From: Geobacter sp. FeAm09
Lineage (GTDB): Bacteria; Desulfobacterota; Desulfuromonadia; Geobacterales; Pseudopelobacteraceae
NCBI RefSeq assembly: GCF_008330225.1
Contig: NZ_CP042466.1
Coordinates: 1,498,501-1,562,500, forward strand
DNA: 64,000 nucleotides
Reading direction: 5' to 3'
Below the pieces are notes generated by a model that saw only the letters and a list, made by a program, of their open reading frames with translations, had not been told where the DNA came from and made no database searches. A program made the position numbers and the translations under genes. Below, in pieces: positions 41,871 to 52,053 of this stretch (positions are counted from its first letter, which is position 1; every line of letters starts with the position of its first letter).

Positions 41871-41917
41871 AATTCGGATATCCCCCCTCCTTGATAACGA
41901 GGGGGCATATCCGAATT
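41871..41917. repeat. Palindrome after recN
   Basis: An 11-bp perfect outer stem (41871-41881 with 41907-41917) continued by a C-rich/G-rich inner stem of about 7 bp with one mismatch. No T run follows, so it is less like a classical terminator; it may be a repeat element or a Rho-aided stop between convergent recN and the ParA-like gene. Confidence 0.6.
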
Positions 41918-41983
41918 GTTACCAACTGTTACGGGATACGGGTGGCATGGCGCAAGCTTTCGCTTTACCGCCAGGGGTGGAGG

Positions 41984-43384
41984 TCAGGATGGCTGGGCGA
42001 GGTGCTCGGCGATCCTTGCATGGACCTGCCGTACGGCGCGATAGCGCTCATCCTGCAGGACCGTTTCCGGGGCGTCGGCATCCACGGGGTGCACCGCCAG
42101 CCAGGTTTCTTCGCGCAACGATCCCTCGTAGCCGGCCAGCGATTCGTTCAGGAGCAGGAAGAGCCGGTCGTTCATGCCGTCGAATTCCCCCTCGCTGAAC
42201 CCCTGCATCGGCAACTCCTTGCTGAAAAGCTGATCCCCCTCATGGCTGAACTGCCGATAATCGAGCATGGCCGTCGTTCCCGCGGACCGGGGAAAGAACA
42301 GGGATACCGTTTTCATCGCCCGGTCGGCAATCACCATGCGCGCCGCGCCGTAGGCCTGGGATTGGCTGGTCATGCCGTAGAGCGCCGCGCAGAGCAGGTC
42401 GGTGAAGCAGTCGCTGTGCAGGAAGCCGCGGCTGGCCCGGTCGGATGTTTCATAGTAGAAGCCCCGCCGCTGCGGCTGCTCCGCCAGGAGCGCGCCGCAG
42501 ACCAGGCAGCGTTCGGCCAGCCCCTCCAGGCGGGCAAGGTACGACTCCTTCTTTTTTCCTTCCTTTTCCTTCAGCCAGGCCGCGTACAGGCAGGAGCGGG
42601 GCTCCGGCGTGGCATCGTAATTCCGCAGAATATCCCGGGTGATCTCGGTAAACTGGCCGTAGACATCGGTGCCCCGGGCATGGGTCAGGATCGGGTAGAT
42701 CTTGCCGTCCGGGTTGGTATTGAGGCTCTCCACCTTGGGGCTTTTGGAGATGAAGGTATCCAGGCAGCGGTAGCCGCGGTTGATGGCAAAGGCCCGCAGC
42801 AGGGTCTTCTGGTCCTTGAACAGGCCGTCGTACTTGATGCGCGAGTCGATCAGGCAGGGGATCAGGGAGAGGGACTTCTTGTCGATGCCGCGCTGATCGA
42901 ACAGGGCGAAGATGTTCTTGCAGTTCTCCAGGCTGGGCATATCCTTGACCGGGATCAGTACCCGGTCGGCGGCGTACAGGGCGTTCTGGGTCAGGATGTT
43001 CAGGTCCGGCCGGGTGTCGATGATGACGATGCCGCCAAAGCCGCATTCGGCGAACATGCGCGTCAGGGTCATGGGCCCCCGGAAGCTGTCGTTCATCTCC
43101 CCCAGTTCGGTGGAGGAGGGGATGTAGCCGACGCCGTACTGGCCCACGTGCACCAGCTCCCGTGCCGGAACGCCCGTGAGCATCTCATGGACCGTGCCCC
43201 TCGGCTTCTGGCCCGGCAGTTCGAACATCCGGTCGATGGTGAAGTGGTTGTCGAAGGAGAAGATCGTGACCGGCAGGTCGTCGCGCATGGCCTTCAGGTA
43301 GATGGCCAGGTTGGAAGCCAGGGTGGTCTTGCCGACCCCTCCCTTTTCCGAGGAAATGGTAATGATGTAGGGATAGTTCTGCAT
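41984..43384 (-). CDS. ParA/MinD-family ATPase with C-terminal extension
   Basis: 466 residues, about 200 longer than a plain ParA. The N-terminal half has the deviant Walker A KGGVGKTT (14-21), a Walker A'-like DNHFTIDRMF and Walker B VIIDTRPDL, as in ParA/MinD ATPases that position cell structures. Residues about 255-466 form an unrecognised domain containing a CLVCGAL pair and a further DC about 35 residues on, perhaps a zinc site. It has no ParB partner nearby, so plasmid or chromosome partitioning is not supported. It lies 50 bp downstream of kdsA on the same strand and may share that transcript. Confidence 0.8.
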   Translation of the reverse strand: MQNYPYIITISSEKGGVGKTTLASNLAIYLKAMRDDLPVTIFSFDNHFTIDRMFELPGQKPRGTVHEMLTGVPARELVHVGQYGVGYIPSSTELGEMNDSFRGPMTLTRMFAECGFGGIVIIDTRPDLNILTQNALYAADRVLIPVKDMPSLENCKNIFALFDQRGIDKKSLSLIPCLIDSRIKYDGLFKDQKTLLRAFAINRGYRCLDTFISKSPKVESLNTNPDGKIYPILTHARGTDVYGQFTEITRDILRNYDATPEPRSCLYAAWLKEKEGKKKESYLARLEGLAERCLVCGALLAEQPQRRGFYYETSDRASRGFLHSDCFTDLLCAALYGMTSQSQAYGAARMVIADRAMKTVSLFFPRSAGTTAMLDYRQFSHEGDQLFSKELPMQGFSEGEFDGMNDRLFLLLNESLAGYEGSLREETWLAVHPVDADAPETVLQDERYRAVRQVHARIAEHLAQPS

Positions 43385-43434
43385 GCATATCCTTCAAAGT
43401 AGTGTCGGTACCGGGAGGAAAAGCGAACTTTTGG

Positions 43435-44253
43435 CTACTTGACCAGCGCGTCGATGGACTTGAGCAGCTTCAGGAGCGCCGGCAGGTCGTCCAGGGGAAT
43501 GGAGTTGGGGCCGTCGCACAGCGCCTTGTCCGGGTCTTCGTGCACCTCCATGAAAATCCCGTCGATGCCCGCGGCAACGGCCGCCCGGGCGAGAAACTCC
43601 ACGTATTCCCGCTGGCCGCCGGAGGACTCGCCCTGGCCGCCGGGAAGCTGCACGCTGTGGGTGGCGTCGAAGATGACCGGGAAGCCGGTGGCGCGCATGA
43701 TCGGGAAGGTGCGCATGTCCACCACCAGGTTGTTGTAGCCGAAGGAGGCGCCCCGTTCGGTGAGGATGACGTTCTCGTTGCCCGACGCCACCGCCTTGGC
43801 GGCCACGTTCTTCATGTCCCAGGGGGCCAGGAACTGTCCCTTTTTGACGTTGATGACCCGGCCGCTCTGGGCCGCCGCTACGATGAGGTCGGTCTGCCGG
43901 CAGAGAAAGGCCGGTATCTGCAGCACGTCCAGCACCTCTGCCGCCGGCGCCACCTGCTCGATGGAGTGGATATCCGAGAGCACGGACAGGCCGAGAGATT
44001 CCTTGACCTTGGCCAGGATCTTCAGGCCGTCCTTGATGCCCGGCCCACGAAAACCACCGATGGAGGTGCGGTTGGCCTTGTCGTAGGAAGCCTTGAAGAT
44101 GAGCGGTATGGACAGGCCGTTGCAGATGGTCAGCAGCCGCTCGGCATGGCGCAGGGTTGCCGCCTCCGATTCGATGACGCAGGGGCCGGCCACCAGCACC
44201 AGCGGCCTGCCGCCGCCGATTTTCACGTCGTTGATTGCGATCTCGCGGGTCAT
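43435..44253 (-). CDS. kdsA: KDO-8-phosphate synthase
   Basis: Condenses arabinose 5-phosphate and phosphoenolpyruvate to KDO-8-phosphate for LPS. 272 residues; [22 protein letters not shown] and [11 protein letters not shown] are family hallmarks. The Cys in AGPCVIE suggests the metal-dependent class, although the class needs the full metal ligand set to be confirmed. It is the last gene of kdsB-pyrG-kdsA, 11 bp after pyrG. Confidence 0.96.
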   Translation of the reverse strand: MTREIAINDVKIGGGRPLVLVAGPCVIESEAATLRHAERLLTICNGLSIPLIFKASYDKANRTSIGGFRGPGIKDGLKILAKVKESLGLSVLSDIHSIEQVAPAAEVLDVLQIPAFLCRQTDLIVAAAQSGRVINVKKGQFLAPWDMKNVAAKAVASGNENVILTERGASFGYNNLVVDMRTFPIMRATGFPVIFDATHSVQLPGGQGESSGGQREYVEFLARAAVAAGIDGIFMEVHEDPDKALCDGPNSIPLDDLPALLKLLKSIDALVK

Positions 44254-44264
44254 GGGTTACCTCG

Positions 44265-45869
44265 TTATCTCGTATTGCGGTGCGTGAGCGCCGCCCCGAT
44301 AAAGGCGCGGAAGAGCGGGTGGGGCTGGAGCGGTTTGGACTTGAACTCGGGGTGGAACTGGCACCCCAGGAACCAGGGGTGGTTGGGGAGCTCGATGATC
44401 TCCACCAGATCCTTTTCCTTGTAGATGCCGGACAGGATCATCCCCTTTTCCGTAAGGGCGGAACGGAATTTGTTGTTGAATTCGTAGCGGTGGCGATGCC
44501 GCTCGGAGATCTCGGTGGAGTTGTAGGCCGCATGGGCGAGGGTCCCCTTGGCAACGACGCAGGGGTATGCCCCGAGCCGCATGGTCCCGCCTTTTTTGCT
44601 GACGGATTTCTGCTCCTCCATGAGGTGGATGAGCGGAGAGCCGCAGTCCGTGAACTCGCTTGAACAGGCGTCCGTGACGCCGCAGACGTTGCGGGAGAAT
44701 TCGATGACCGCCATCTGCAGCCCCAGGCAGATCCCGAAGAAGGGGATGTTGGCGGTGCGGGCGAACTGGATCGCGGTGATCTTGCCCTCGGTGCCGCGTT
44801 CGCCGAACCCGCCCGGCACCAGGATGCCGTCCACATCGTCCAGGTGGCCGTCAACGCCGTCCCGCTCGATCTTTTCCGAATCCACGTACTTGAGGTACAC
44901 CCGGCAGTCGTTGGCGATGCCGCCGTGGGTCAGGGCCTCGGCCAGGGACTTGTAGGACTCGGTGAGGTTGACGTACTTGCCGACCACGGCGATGCGCACC
45001 TCGCCATGGCTGGGATGCCGCAGGGTTTCCACCACGTCCTGCCACGGGGTCAGGTCCGGTTCCTTGGTCCAGATGTTGAGCTTGTCCACCACCTGCTCGT
45101 CCAGCCGCTCCTTGTTGAGCGCCTGGGGCACGGCATAGATGTGCTCCGAGTCCACCACCTGGATGACGTCCTTCTCCTCCACGTTGCAGAACAGGGCGAT
45201 CTTTTTCTTCATGTCCTGGGGCAGTTCCCGGTCGCAGCGGCAGAGCAGGATGTCGGGCTGGATACCGATCTTGCGCAGCTCCATGACCGAATGCTGGGTC
45301 GGCTTGGTCTTCAGTTCGCCGGCAGTGCGGATGTAGGGCACCAGGGTGACGTGGACGTAGAGGGTATTGCCGTGGCCGCGGTCGTAGCGGAACTGGCGGA
45401 TCGCCTCCAGAAAGGGGAGGGATTCGATGTCGCCCACGGTGCCCCCGACCTCCACGATGGCCACATCGGCCCCCTTGGCGTTCTCGATGATCTTGTTCTT
45501 GATCTCGTCGGTGATATGGGGGATGACCTGCACTGTGCCCCCCAGATAGTCGCCGCGCCGCTCCTTGTCGATAACGGAGAAATAGACCTGGCCGGTGGTG
45601 AAGTTGCTTTTCTTGGAGAGGCGGGCGTTGGTGTAGCGTTCGTAGTGCCCCAGGTCCAGGTCGGTCTCGGCGCCATCGTCGGTGACGAAGACCTCGCCGT
45701 GCTGGAACGGCGACATGGTGCCGGGGTCCACGTTGATGTAGGGGTCCAGTTTCTGCATGGTGACGCGCAGGCCGCGCGCTTCCAGCAGGGCGCCGAGGGA
45801 AGCGGCCGCCAGTCCTTTGCCGATGGACGAGACGACCCCGCCGGTGATGAAGATGAACTTGGTTTTCAT
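44265..45869 (-). CDS. pyrG: CTP synthase
   Basis: Makes CTP from UTP, ATP and glutamine. 534 residues: an N-terminal amidoligase ([12 protein letters not shown], then [13 protein letters not shown]) and a C-terminal class I glutamine amidotransferase with the nucleophilic Cys in [10 protein letters not shown] and the His/Glu pair in GCQFHPEF. It lies between kdsB and kdsA, where CTP feeds the KDO-activating reaction. Confidence 0.97.
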   Translation of the reverse strand: MKTKFIFITGGVVSSIGKGLAAASLGALLEARGLRVTMQKLDPYINVDPGTMSPFQHGEVFVTDDGAETDLDLGHYERYTNARLSKKSNFTTGQVYFSVIDKERRGDYLGGTVQVIPHITDEIKNKIIENAKGADVAIVEVGGTVGDIESLPFLEAIRQFRYDRGHGNTLYVHVTLVPYIRTAGELKTKPTQHSVMELRKIGIQPDILLCRCDRELPQDMKKKIALFCNVEEKDVIQVVDSEHIYAVPQALNKERLDEQVVDKLNIWTKEPDLTPWQDVVETLRHPSHGEVRIAVVGKYVNLTESYKSLAEALTHGGIANDCRVYLKYVDSEKIERDGVDGHLDDVDGILVPGGFGERGTEGKITAIQFARTANIPFFGICLGLQMAVIEFSRNVCGVTDACSSEFTDCGSPLIHLMEEQKSVSKKGGTMRLGAYPCVVAKGTLAHAAYNSTEISERHRHRYEFNNKFRSALTEKGMILSGIYKEKDLVEIIELPNHPWFLGCQFHPEFKSKPLQPHPLFRAFIGAALTHRNTR

Positions 45870-45900
45870 GAAATCTGCTCCTGTGGGAAAGGCTAGAAAA

Positions 45901-46665
45901 TTATTGCGTCACTATGCGGTAGCGCTCCTGCGCCTTGGCCAGGTCATCGGGGGTGTCCACACCGATGGATTCGAACTCCGTTTCGATCACACGGATACGT
46001 ATGCCGTTCTCTATGGCCCGCAACTGCTCCAGTTTTTCCGAGATCTCCAGAAAGGTCGGCGGCATGGCGGCATACTCGAGCAGAAAGTCCCGGCGGTAGA
46101 CGTAGAGGCCGACGTGTTTGTAGCAGAGCAGCTTGCCGTTGACGAAGGATTCGTCCTTCAGGTCCTGCCACTTGTCCCGGAAGAAGGGGAGGGGGGAACG
46201 GGAAAAGTACAGGGCGCAGCCGTCGGCGCCGGTCACCACCTTGACCACGTTCGGGCTCAAGAAGTCGTGCAGGCACTTGATGCGCGTCTTCAGGGTCCCC
46301 ATCTTCAGGGCCGGGTCATGGAGAAACGGCATGGTGGCCTGGTCGATCATCTCCGGGGAGATGAGCGGCTCGTCCCCCTGCACGTTGACGATGACATCCG
46401 TATCCAGGCCGGCGGCCACCTCGGCCAGACGGTCGGTGCCGGTTTCATGGTCGGTGGAGGTCATGACCGCCTCGCCGCCGATCTGGCGTATGGCCTCGGC
46501 GATGCGCGTATCGTCCGTCGCCACGATGACCCGCGAGACCAGGGATGCCTGGCACGCCCGTTCATAGACATGCTGGATCATCGGCTTGCCGCCGATGTCG
46601 GCCAGGGCCTTCCCCGGAAAACGCGTGGAGGCGTACCGGGCGGGAATAATTGCTGTGATGTTCAT
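45901..46665 (-). CDS. kdsB: CMP-KDO synthetase
   Basis: Activates KDO with CTP for transfer to lipid A. 254 residues; begins [19 protein letters not shown], with QGDEPLI and GTDRLAEVA. The start at 46665 is chosen from the family N-terminus; the longer frame adds six residues. First gene of the kdsB-pyrG-kdsA unit, with pyrG 31 bp downstream. Confidence 0.95.
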   Translation of the reverse strand: MNITAIIPARYASTRFPGKALADIGGKPMIQHVYERACQASLVSRVIVATDDTRIAEAIRQIGGEAVMTSTDHETGTDRLAEVAAGLDTDVIVNVQGDEPLISPEMIDQATMPFLHDPALKMGTLKTRIKCLHDFLSPNVVKVVTGADGCALYFSRSPLPFFRDKWQDLKDESFVNGKLLCYKHVGLYVYRRDFLLEYAAMPPTFLEISEKLEQLRAIENGIRIRVIETEFESIGVDTPDDLAKAQERYRIVTQ

Positions 46666-46825
46666 ACTGACGTGACCTTGCAAGGAATTTCGAGTGGTAC
46701 GCCCCGGGACGGATTCAAAGGAAAGCAGACAAAACGGGAGCGCAACGGCATGGTACGGGCCGGCACGCGGAAAACCGCCAGGAAGCCTGCAAGCGTGTGG
46801 TTTGAATGCGCCCTGGGATCAGGCA

Positions 46826-46842
46826 TGTCCTATGGTAGGACA
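46826..46842. promoter_or_regulatory. 17-bp palindrome downstream of the kdsB promoter
   Basis: Two 7-bp arms (TGTCCTA and TAGGACA) around a 3-base centre. It sits just downstream of the candidate -10 box, where a repressor could block transcription, or where the RNA would form a small hairpin. No regulator can be named. Confidence 0.4.
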
Positions 46843-46846
46843 TAAT

Positions 46847-46875
46847 AGGCTACCTCAAAAAGCATGGGGTGTCAA
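46847..46875 (-). promoter_or_regulatory. Candidate sigma70 promoter of kdsB-pyrG-kdsA
   Basis: Minus strand: perfect TTGACA (46870-46875), a 17-bp spacer and TAGCCT (46847-46852). It implies a leader of about 170 bases before kdsB. Confidence 0.5.
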
Positions 46876-46930
46876 GAATGGAAAGGCGCGGCTTTGCCCG
46901 GCCGCCGCGCCGGGCAGAGCCGCCGGCGCA

Positions 46931-48169
46931 TCAGTGGGCTATGATGCCCGAGCGCCAGTTGAAGGCCTCCAACTGGGCCGCCAGAAGTTCGTCCAGCGTT
47001 ATGCCGCATCGTTCGAGCAACGACGTGACCGCATCGAAATCCGTCACCTCCAGCTTTTCGGCAAGCAGGAGCAGGTCGCCCAGCCGTCCGGAGCGGTCGA
47101 GCAGGGCGGAGCAGATCTCCTCGTTGAGATTGAGGTTCGAGATGATCTCGTCCATGGGCGTCTCGAACAGGACGTCGAGCAGGGAGAGGATGCCGGTCAT
47201 GAACGCCTCTTCCGATTGCTCGGAGGAAGAGGGCTGCTGCAGCTTCTGCAGCATTAGGGTCTCCATCAGGCGCCCCCGCACCGCCGCCATCTCTAGAAGC
47301 GGATTGTCGATGCCGCGGGAATCGTTGCCGGAAAACAGGGACAACTGGATCCAGCGCCGCAGATGGTTGGTCCCCAGCATGAGGATGGCGTGCCGGAGGG
47401 TCTTGATCTTTTCCCGCATGCCCAGGGCAACGGAGTTGACCAGCCGCAGGAGGTTGTAGGAGAGACTCGGGTTCTCCTTGAAGGTCTGCTCCAGCTCTTC
47501 GAGGGGGGCGTCCGCGGTAAGCTGCTGGAGCAGGGTCAGCATGGCCCGGCCCGAGACATCGAGCCGTTTCCTGTTGAGCACCACCGGGCGTTCGAAGAAA
47601 TACCCCTGAAAGTAGTCGAAGCCCAGGGCGGCGCAGGTTTCGAACTGCTCGAAGGTCTCGACCTTTTCCGCCAAGAGCTTGAGGGGCCACTGGCGCAGCT
47701 TGCGGACGATCTCGGGAAGCTGTTCCGGGCTGGTTTCCAGGATGTCGATCTTGACGTAATCCACGGCGGAGTAGATCTCGTGATAGTCGGGGTTGTACAC
47801 GTGGTCGTCCAGGGCCAGCTTGAAGCCGAGCTTTCTCAATTCGCGGCAGCGCTCGGCAACCTGTCCGTCCAGCTTGATGTTTTCCAGCAGTTCGAGGACC
47901 GATTGTCCGATGGGGAGCAGTTCGAGCAGTTCCGAGAGAAACAGGCCGAGGTAGACGTTGATGAAGCCGACCTTGCCCCCCAGGACCTCCTGGAGGCCGA
48001 AGTTGGACAGGGCGCTGGTGATGACGCTGGTGCTGGCCTGGGAATAGCTCTCGAATTCCGCACGGTTGACCGTGGTGGCGCGAAAAAGCAGCTCGTAGCC
48101 GACGATCTCCTGTTTGCGGTTGAGGATCGGCTGCCGCCCCAGAAAGAAATTTTCGTTGTTCTTACCCAT
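46931..48169 (-). CDS. EAL/HDOD-domain signalling protein with degenerate EAL
   Basis: 412 residues. The N-terminus (FFLGRQPILNRKQEIVGYEL) opens an EAL-like domain (about 10-190), followed by an HDOD domain (about 200-400, with FKENPSLSYNLLRLVNS). The EAL active site is altered: the usual DDFGTG metal loop reads DDHVYN. It is therefore probably not a c-di-GMP phosphodiesterase, but may still bind a nucleotide or proteins. ATG at 48169 is preferred over an upstream TTG; the ribosome-binding site is weak. It begins 13 bp after cheB on the same strand and is the last gene of the chemosensory cluster. Confidence 0.85.
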   Translation of the reverse strand: MGKNNENFFLGRQPILNRKQEIVGYELLFRATTVNRAEFESYSQASTSVITSALSNFGLQEVLGGKVGFINVYLGLFLSELLELLPIGQSVLELLENIKLDGQVAERCRELRKLGFKLALDDHVYNPDYHEIYSAVDYVKIDILETSPEQLPEIVRKLRQWPLKLLAEKVETFEQFETCAALGFDYFQGYFFERPVVLNRKRLDVSGRAMLTLLQQLTADAPLEELEQTFKENPSLSYNLLRLVNSVALGMREKIKTLRHAILMLGTNHLRRWIQLSLFSGNDSRGIDNPLLEMAAVRGRLMETLMLQKLQQPSSSEQSEEAFMTGILSLLDVLFETPMDEIISNLNLNEEICSALLDRSGRLGDLLLLAEKLEVTDFDAVTSLLERCGITLDELLAAQLEAFNWRSGIIAH

Positions 48170-48182
48170 GGAAACCAACCCG

Positions 48183-49775
<1,593 letters not shown>

Positions 49776-49779
<4 letters not shown>

Positions 49780-50645
49780 GGTTTCCGGTATACGGTCGAG
49801 GCCACCGGCGTCAAGGGGACGTTCAGGCCGCTCAGGGTTTCGGAGTGTCCGAGAAAGAGGTAGCCGCCGGGAACCAGTTGGCGGCAGAATTTGTTCAGGA
49901 GCCGCTCTTGGGTCGGCTTGTCGAAATAGATGATCACGTTGCGGCAGAAGATGATGTCCATCTGCTCCCGCATGCCGAAATCCTCCATGAAGTTCAGACG
50001 CCGGAACTGGACCAGGGCGCGCAGCTGGGGAACCACCCGCACCAGCCCCTTGCTTTTGTCGCGGCTTTTCAGCAGGTATTTTTTCTTCATCTGCAGCGGG
50101 ATGGTATCGACCCGGTCTTCGGTGTAGATGGCGTTTTTCGCCTTTTCCAGCACCGCCGTGGAGATGTCCGTTGCCAGGATGGCGACGCGAATCCCCGGGT
50201 TGTTCGCCATGAATTCCGACAGGACCATGGTCAGGGTGTACGGCTCTTCGCCGGTGGAGCACCCGGCGCTCCATATCCTGAGCGGCGACCGGTAGCCCGC
50301 CTCCCGGTCCTCCACCAGCGCGGGCAGCGCGGATTTCAGAAGGTAGTCGAAATGGGCCGGCTCGCGAAAAAAATCGGTCTTGTTGGTGGTCACCACGTCG
50401 ATCAGGTGAATCAACTCATTGCTCTTGTCCGCGCCGCTGAAGACGTACTCCGCGTATTCCTCGAAGCTGCGCATGCCGAGGGCCTTGAGCCGTTTTTGCA
50501 GCCGTGCCTCCAGCATGGTCTTCTTGGCCGCCGGCATCTTGATGCCGACCTCCTCGTAGATGAAACTGCTGAACCTGTTGAATTCCCTGTCCTTGAGCAC
50601 GGCGGGAATGCCGGGGGTATGGAGGGCCTCGTCGCGGTGGTTCAT
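49776..50645 (-). CDS. cheR: Chemotaxis protein methyltransferase CheR
   Basis: Methylates glutamates of MCPs with S-adenosylmethionine. 289 residues: an N-terminal helical domain (about 15-85), then the methyltransferase fold with IWSAGCSTGEEPYTL (SAM loop) and FCRNVIIYFD. The start at 50645 matches the usual N-terminus; the longer frame adds 46 residues read from the preceding gene in another frame. Confidence 0.94.
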
Positions 50646-50694
50646 GAAGCTGTTCCGGCGGGGGTGCGGGGCGTAATCGGCAGCCGGCGCGCGC

Positions 50695-51524
50695 TCATAG
50701 GCCGTCCCTGTCCAGCAGAAGGATGTTGTTCGTGAGAAGCTCCAGCTCGTGGGGGAGCTGGGCGGCCCACTGCGCACAGTCATCCAGGTTGCCGCTGTCG
50801 AGGCTCGACTGGATGTGGCTGCACAGGTGGGCGAGGCGCTTGGCGCCGATGGTGGTGGCGGATACCATCAGTTTACGGATGTAGCTTTTCGTCGTCTCGG
50901 TATCGCCGGCCTCGATCAGGTCGGCCAGATGGCCGATCAAATGGGGGGCCTGACCGGTGAACATGTCCACAAGCTCGTCGTAGAGGGGGCGGACCCCCCC
51001 CAGGTTCTCCAGCGCCTCTTCCTCATCCAGGATGGGGAGTGTGCCGCCCGCTTCCAGTTCCGCCTTTTCCCGGGGGGGAGGGCGCAGAACAGGCCGCACA
51101 CCGCCCGCAATTCCCTGGCCGACATCGGTTTCGAAAGATACCCGTTCATGCCGACGCTGCGGCACTTGTCCTGGATCGCCTTGAGGGAGTAGGCGGTGAG
51201 CGCGATGATCGGCACGCCGCCCCCGCCATCGGCCTGTTCCTCCTCGCGGATCTTGAGGGCGGCCACAAAGCCGTCCATCTCCGGCATGAGAATATCCATC
51301 AGGATGAGGTCGTATCCGCCGGTTTTGGCTTCCTCCACGGCATCGCGGCCGTTATCGACGCAGCGGACCTGAACGTTTTCCTTTTCCAGCAGCCTGCGGA
51401 TGGTGACTTGATCCAGGGTGTTGTCTTCGGCCAGCAGTATGCGCGGCGCCGCATCGCCCCCGCGTCCCGCCTGGGGAGAGGCGGGGCAGCTCCATACCTG
51501 GTATTTTATCGCTCCGTGCTGCAT
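50695..51524 (-). pseudogene. REC-HPt hybrid protein, frameshifted in a G/C7 tract
   Basis: The first frame (from ATG 51524) encodes a receiver domain with acidic pocket and Asp77 ([13 protein letters not shown]) and Lys in YLSKPMS, to about residue 150. The second frame encodes an HPt-like helical domain (PILDEEEALENLGG, then LVDMFTGQAPHLI). The switch is at a run of seven G (C on the coding strand, 51072-51078); eight would join the two frames. In the HPt part the segment that normally reads AHxLKGSA reads IRKLMVSA, so the phospho-accepting His is absent. It lies between cheW and cheR. It was probably one 275-residue protein; the break is a sequencing error, a mutation, or switching. Confidence 0.8.
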
Positions 51525-51561
51525 GGCCGTTGCTGCCTCGTCATAACGTGGAATCGGGGTG

Positions 51562-52044
51562 TTAGGCCGCGTCCTGCACCGTGTGCAGTTCCTCGTCGGT
51601 GAAGATCTTGTCGCTGTCCAGGATCATGATGAACCTGGTGTCGTGTTTGCCCATACCCTTGATGAAGTCGGTGTTGAGATGGGTGCCGATGTGGGGCGCG
51701 GCCTCGATCTGCTCCGGCTCCAACTCGATGACCTCCTGGACCGAGTCGGCCAGAACCCCCAGGATGAGGGTCTCGTCCAGAAGCTCCACCTCCACCACGA
51801 TGATACAGGTGTTGACCGTGCGCTCGGTGGCGGACATGCCGAACTTGAGCCGCAGGTCGATGACCGGCACCACGCTGCCCCGCAGGTTGATGACCCCCCG
51901 CATGAAGTCGGGGGTCTGGGGCACCTTGGTGATGCCGGTGTACTCCAGGATCTCCCGGACCTTGGCCACGTCGAGGGCAAAAATTTCTTCGTCCAGCTTG
52001 AAGGTGAGGTACTGGACCGTTTCCGTGATGTCCGCTGCACTCAT
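51562..52044 (-). CDS. cheW: Chemotaxis coupling protein CheW
   Basis: Links MCPs to CheA. 160 residues, a single CheW domain: YLTFKLDEEIFALDVAKVREIL at the start, then VINLRGSVVPVIDLR with the conserved receptor-binding Arg. The start codon is ATG at 52044. It is 9 bp after the MCP gene. Confidence 0.95.
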   Translation of the reverse strand: MSAADITETVQYLTFKLDEEIFALDVAKVREILEYTGITKVPQTPDFMRGVINLRGSVVPVIDLRLKFGMSATERTVNTCIIVVEVELLDETLILGVLADSVQEVIELEPEQIEAAPHIGTHLNTDFIKGMGKHDTRFIMILDSDKIFTDEELHTVQDAA

Positions 52045-52053
52045 GGCGCCCTC

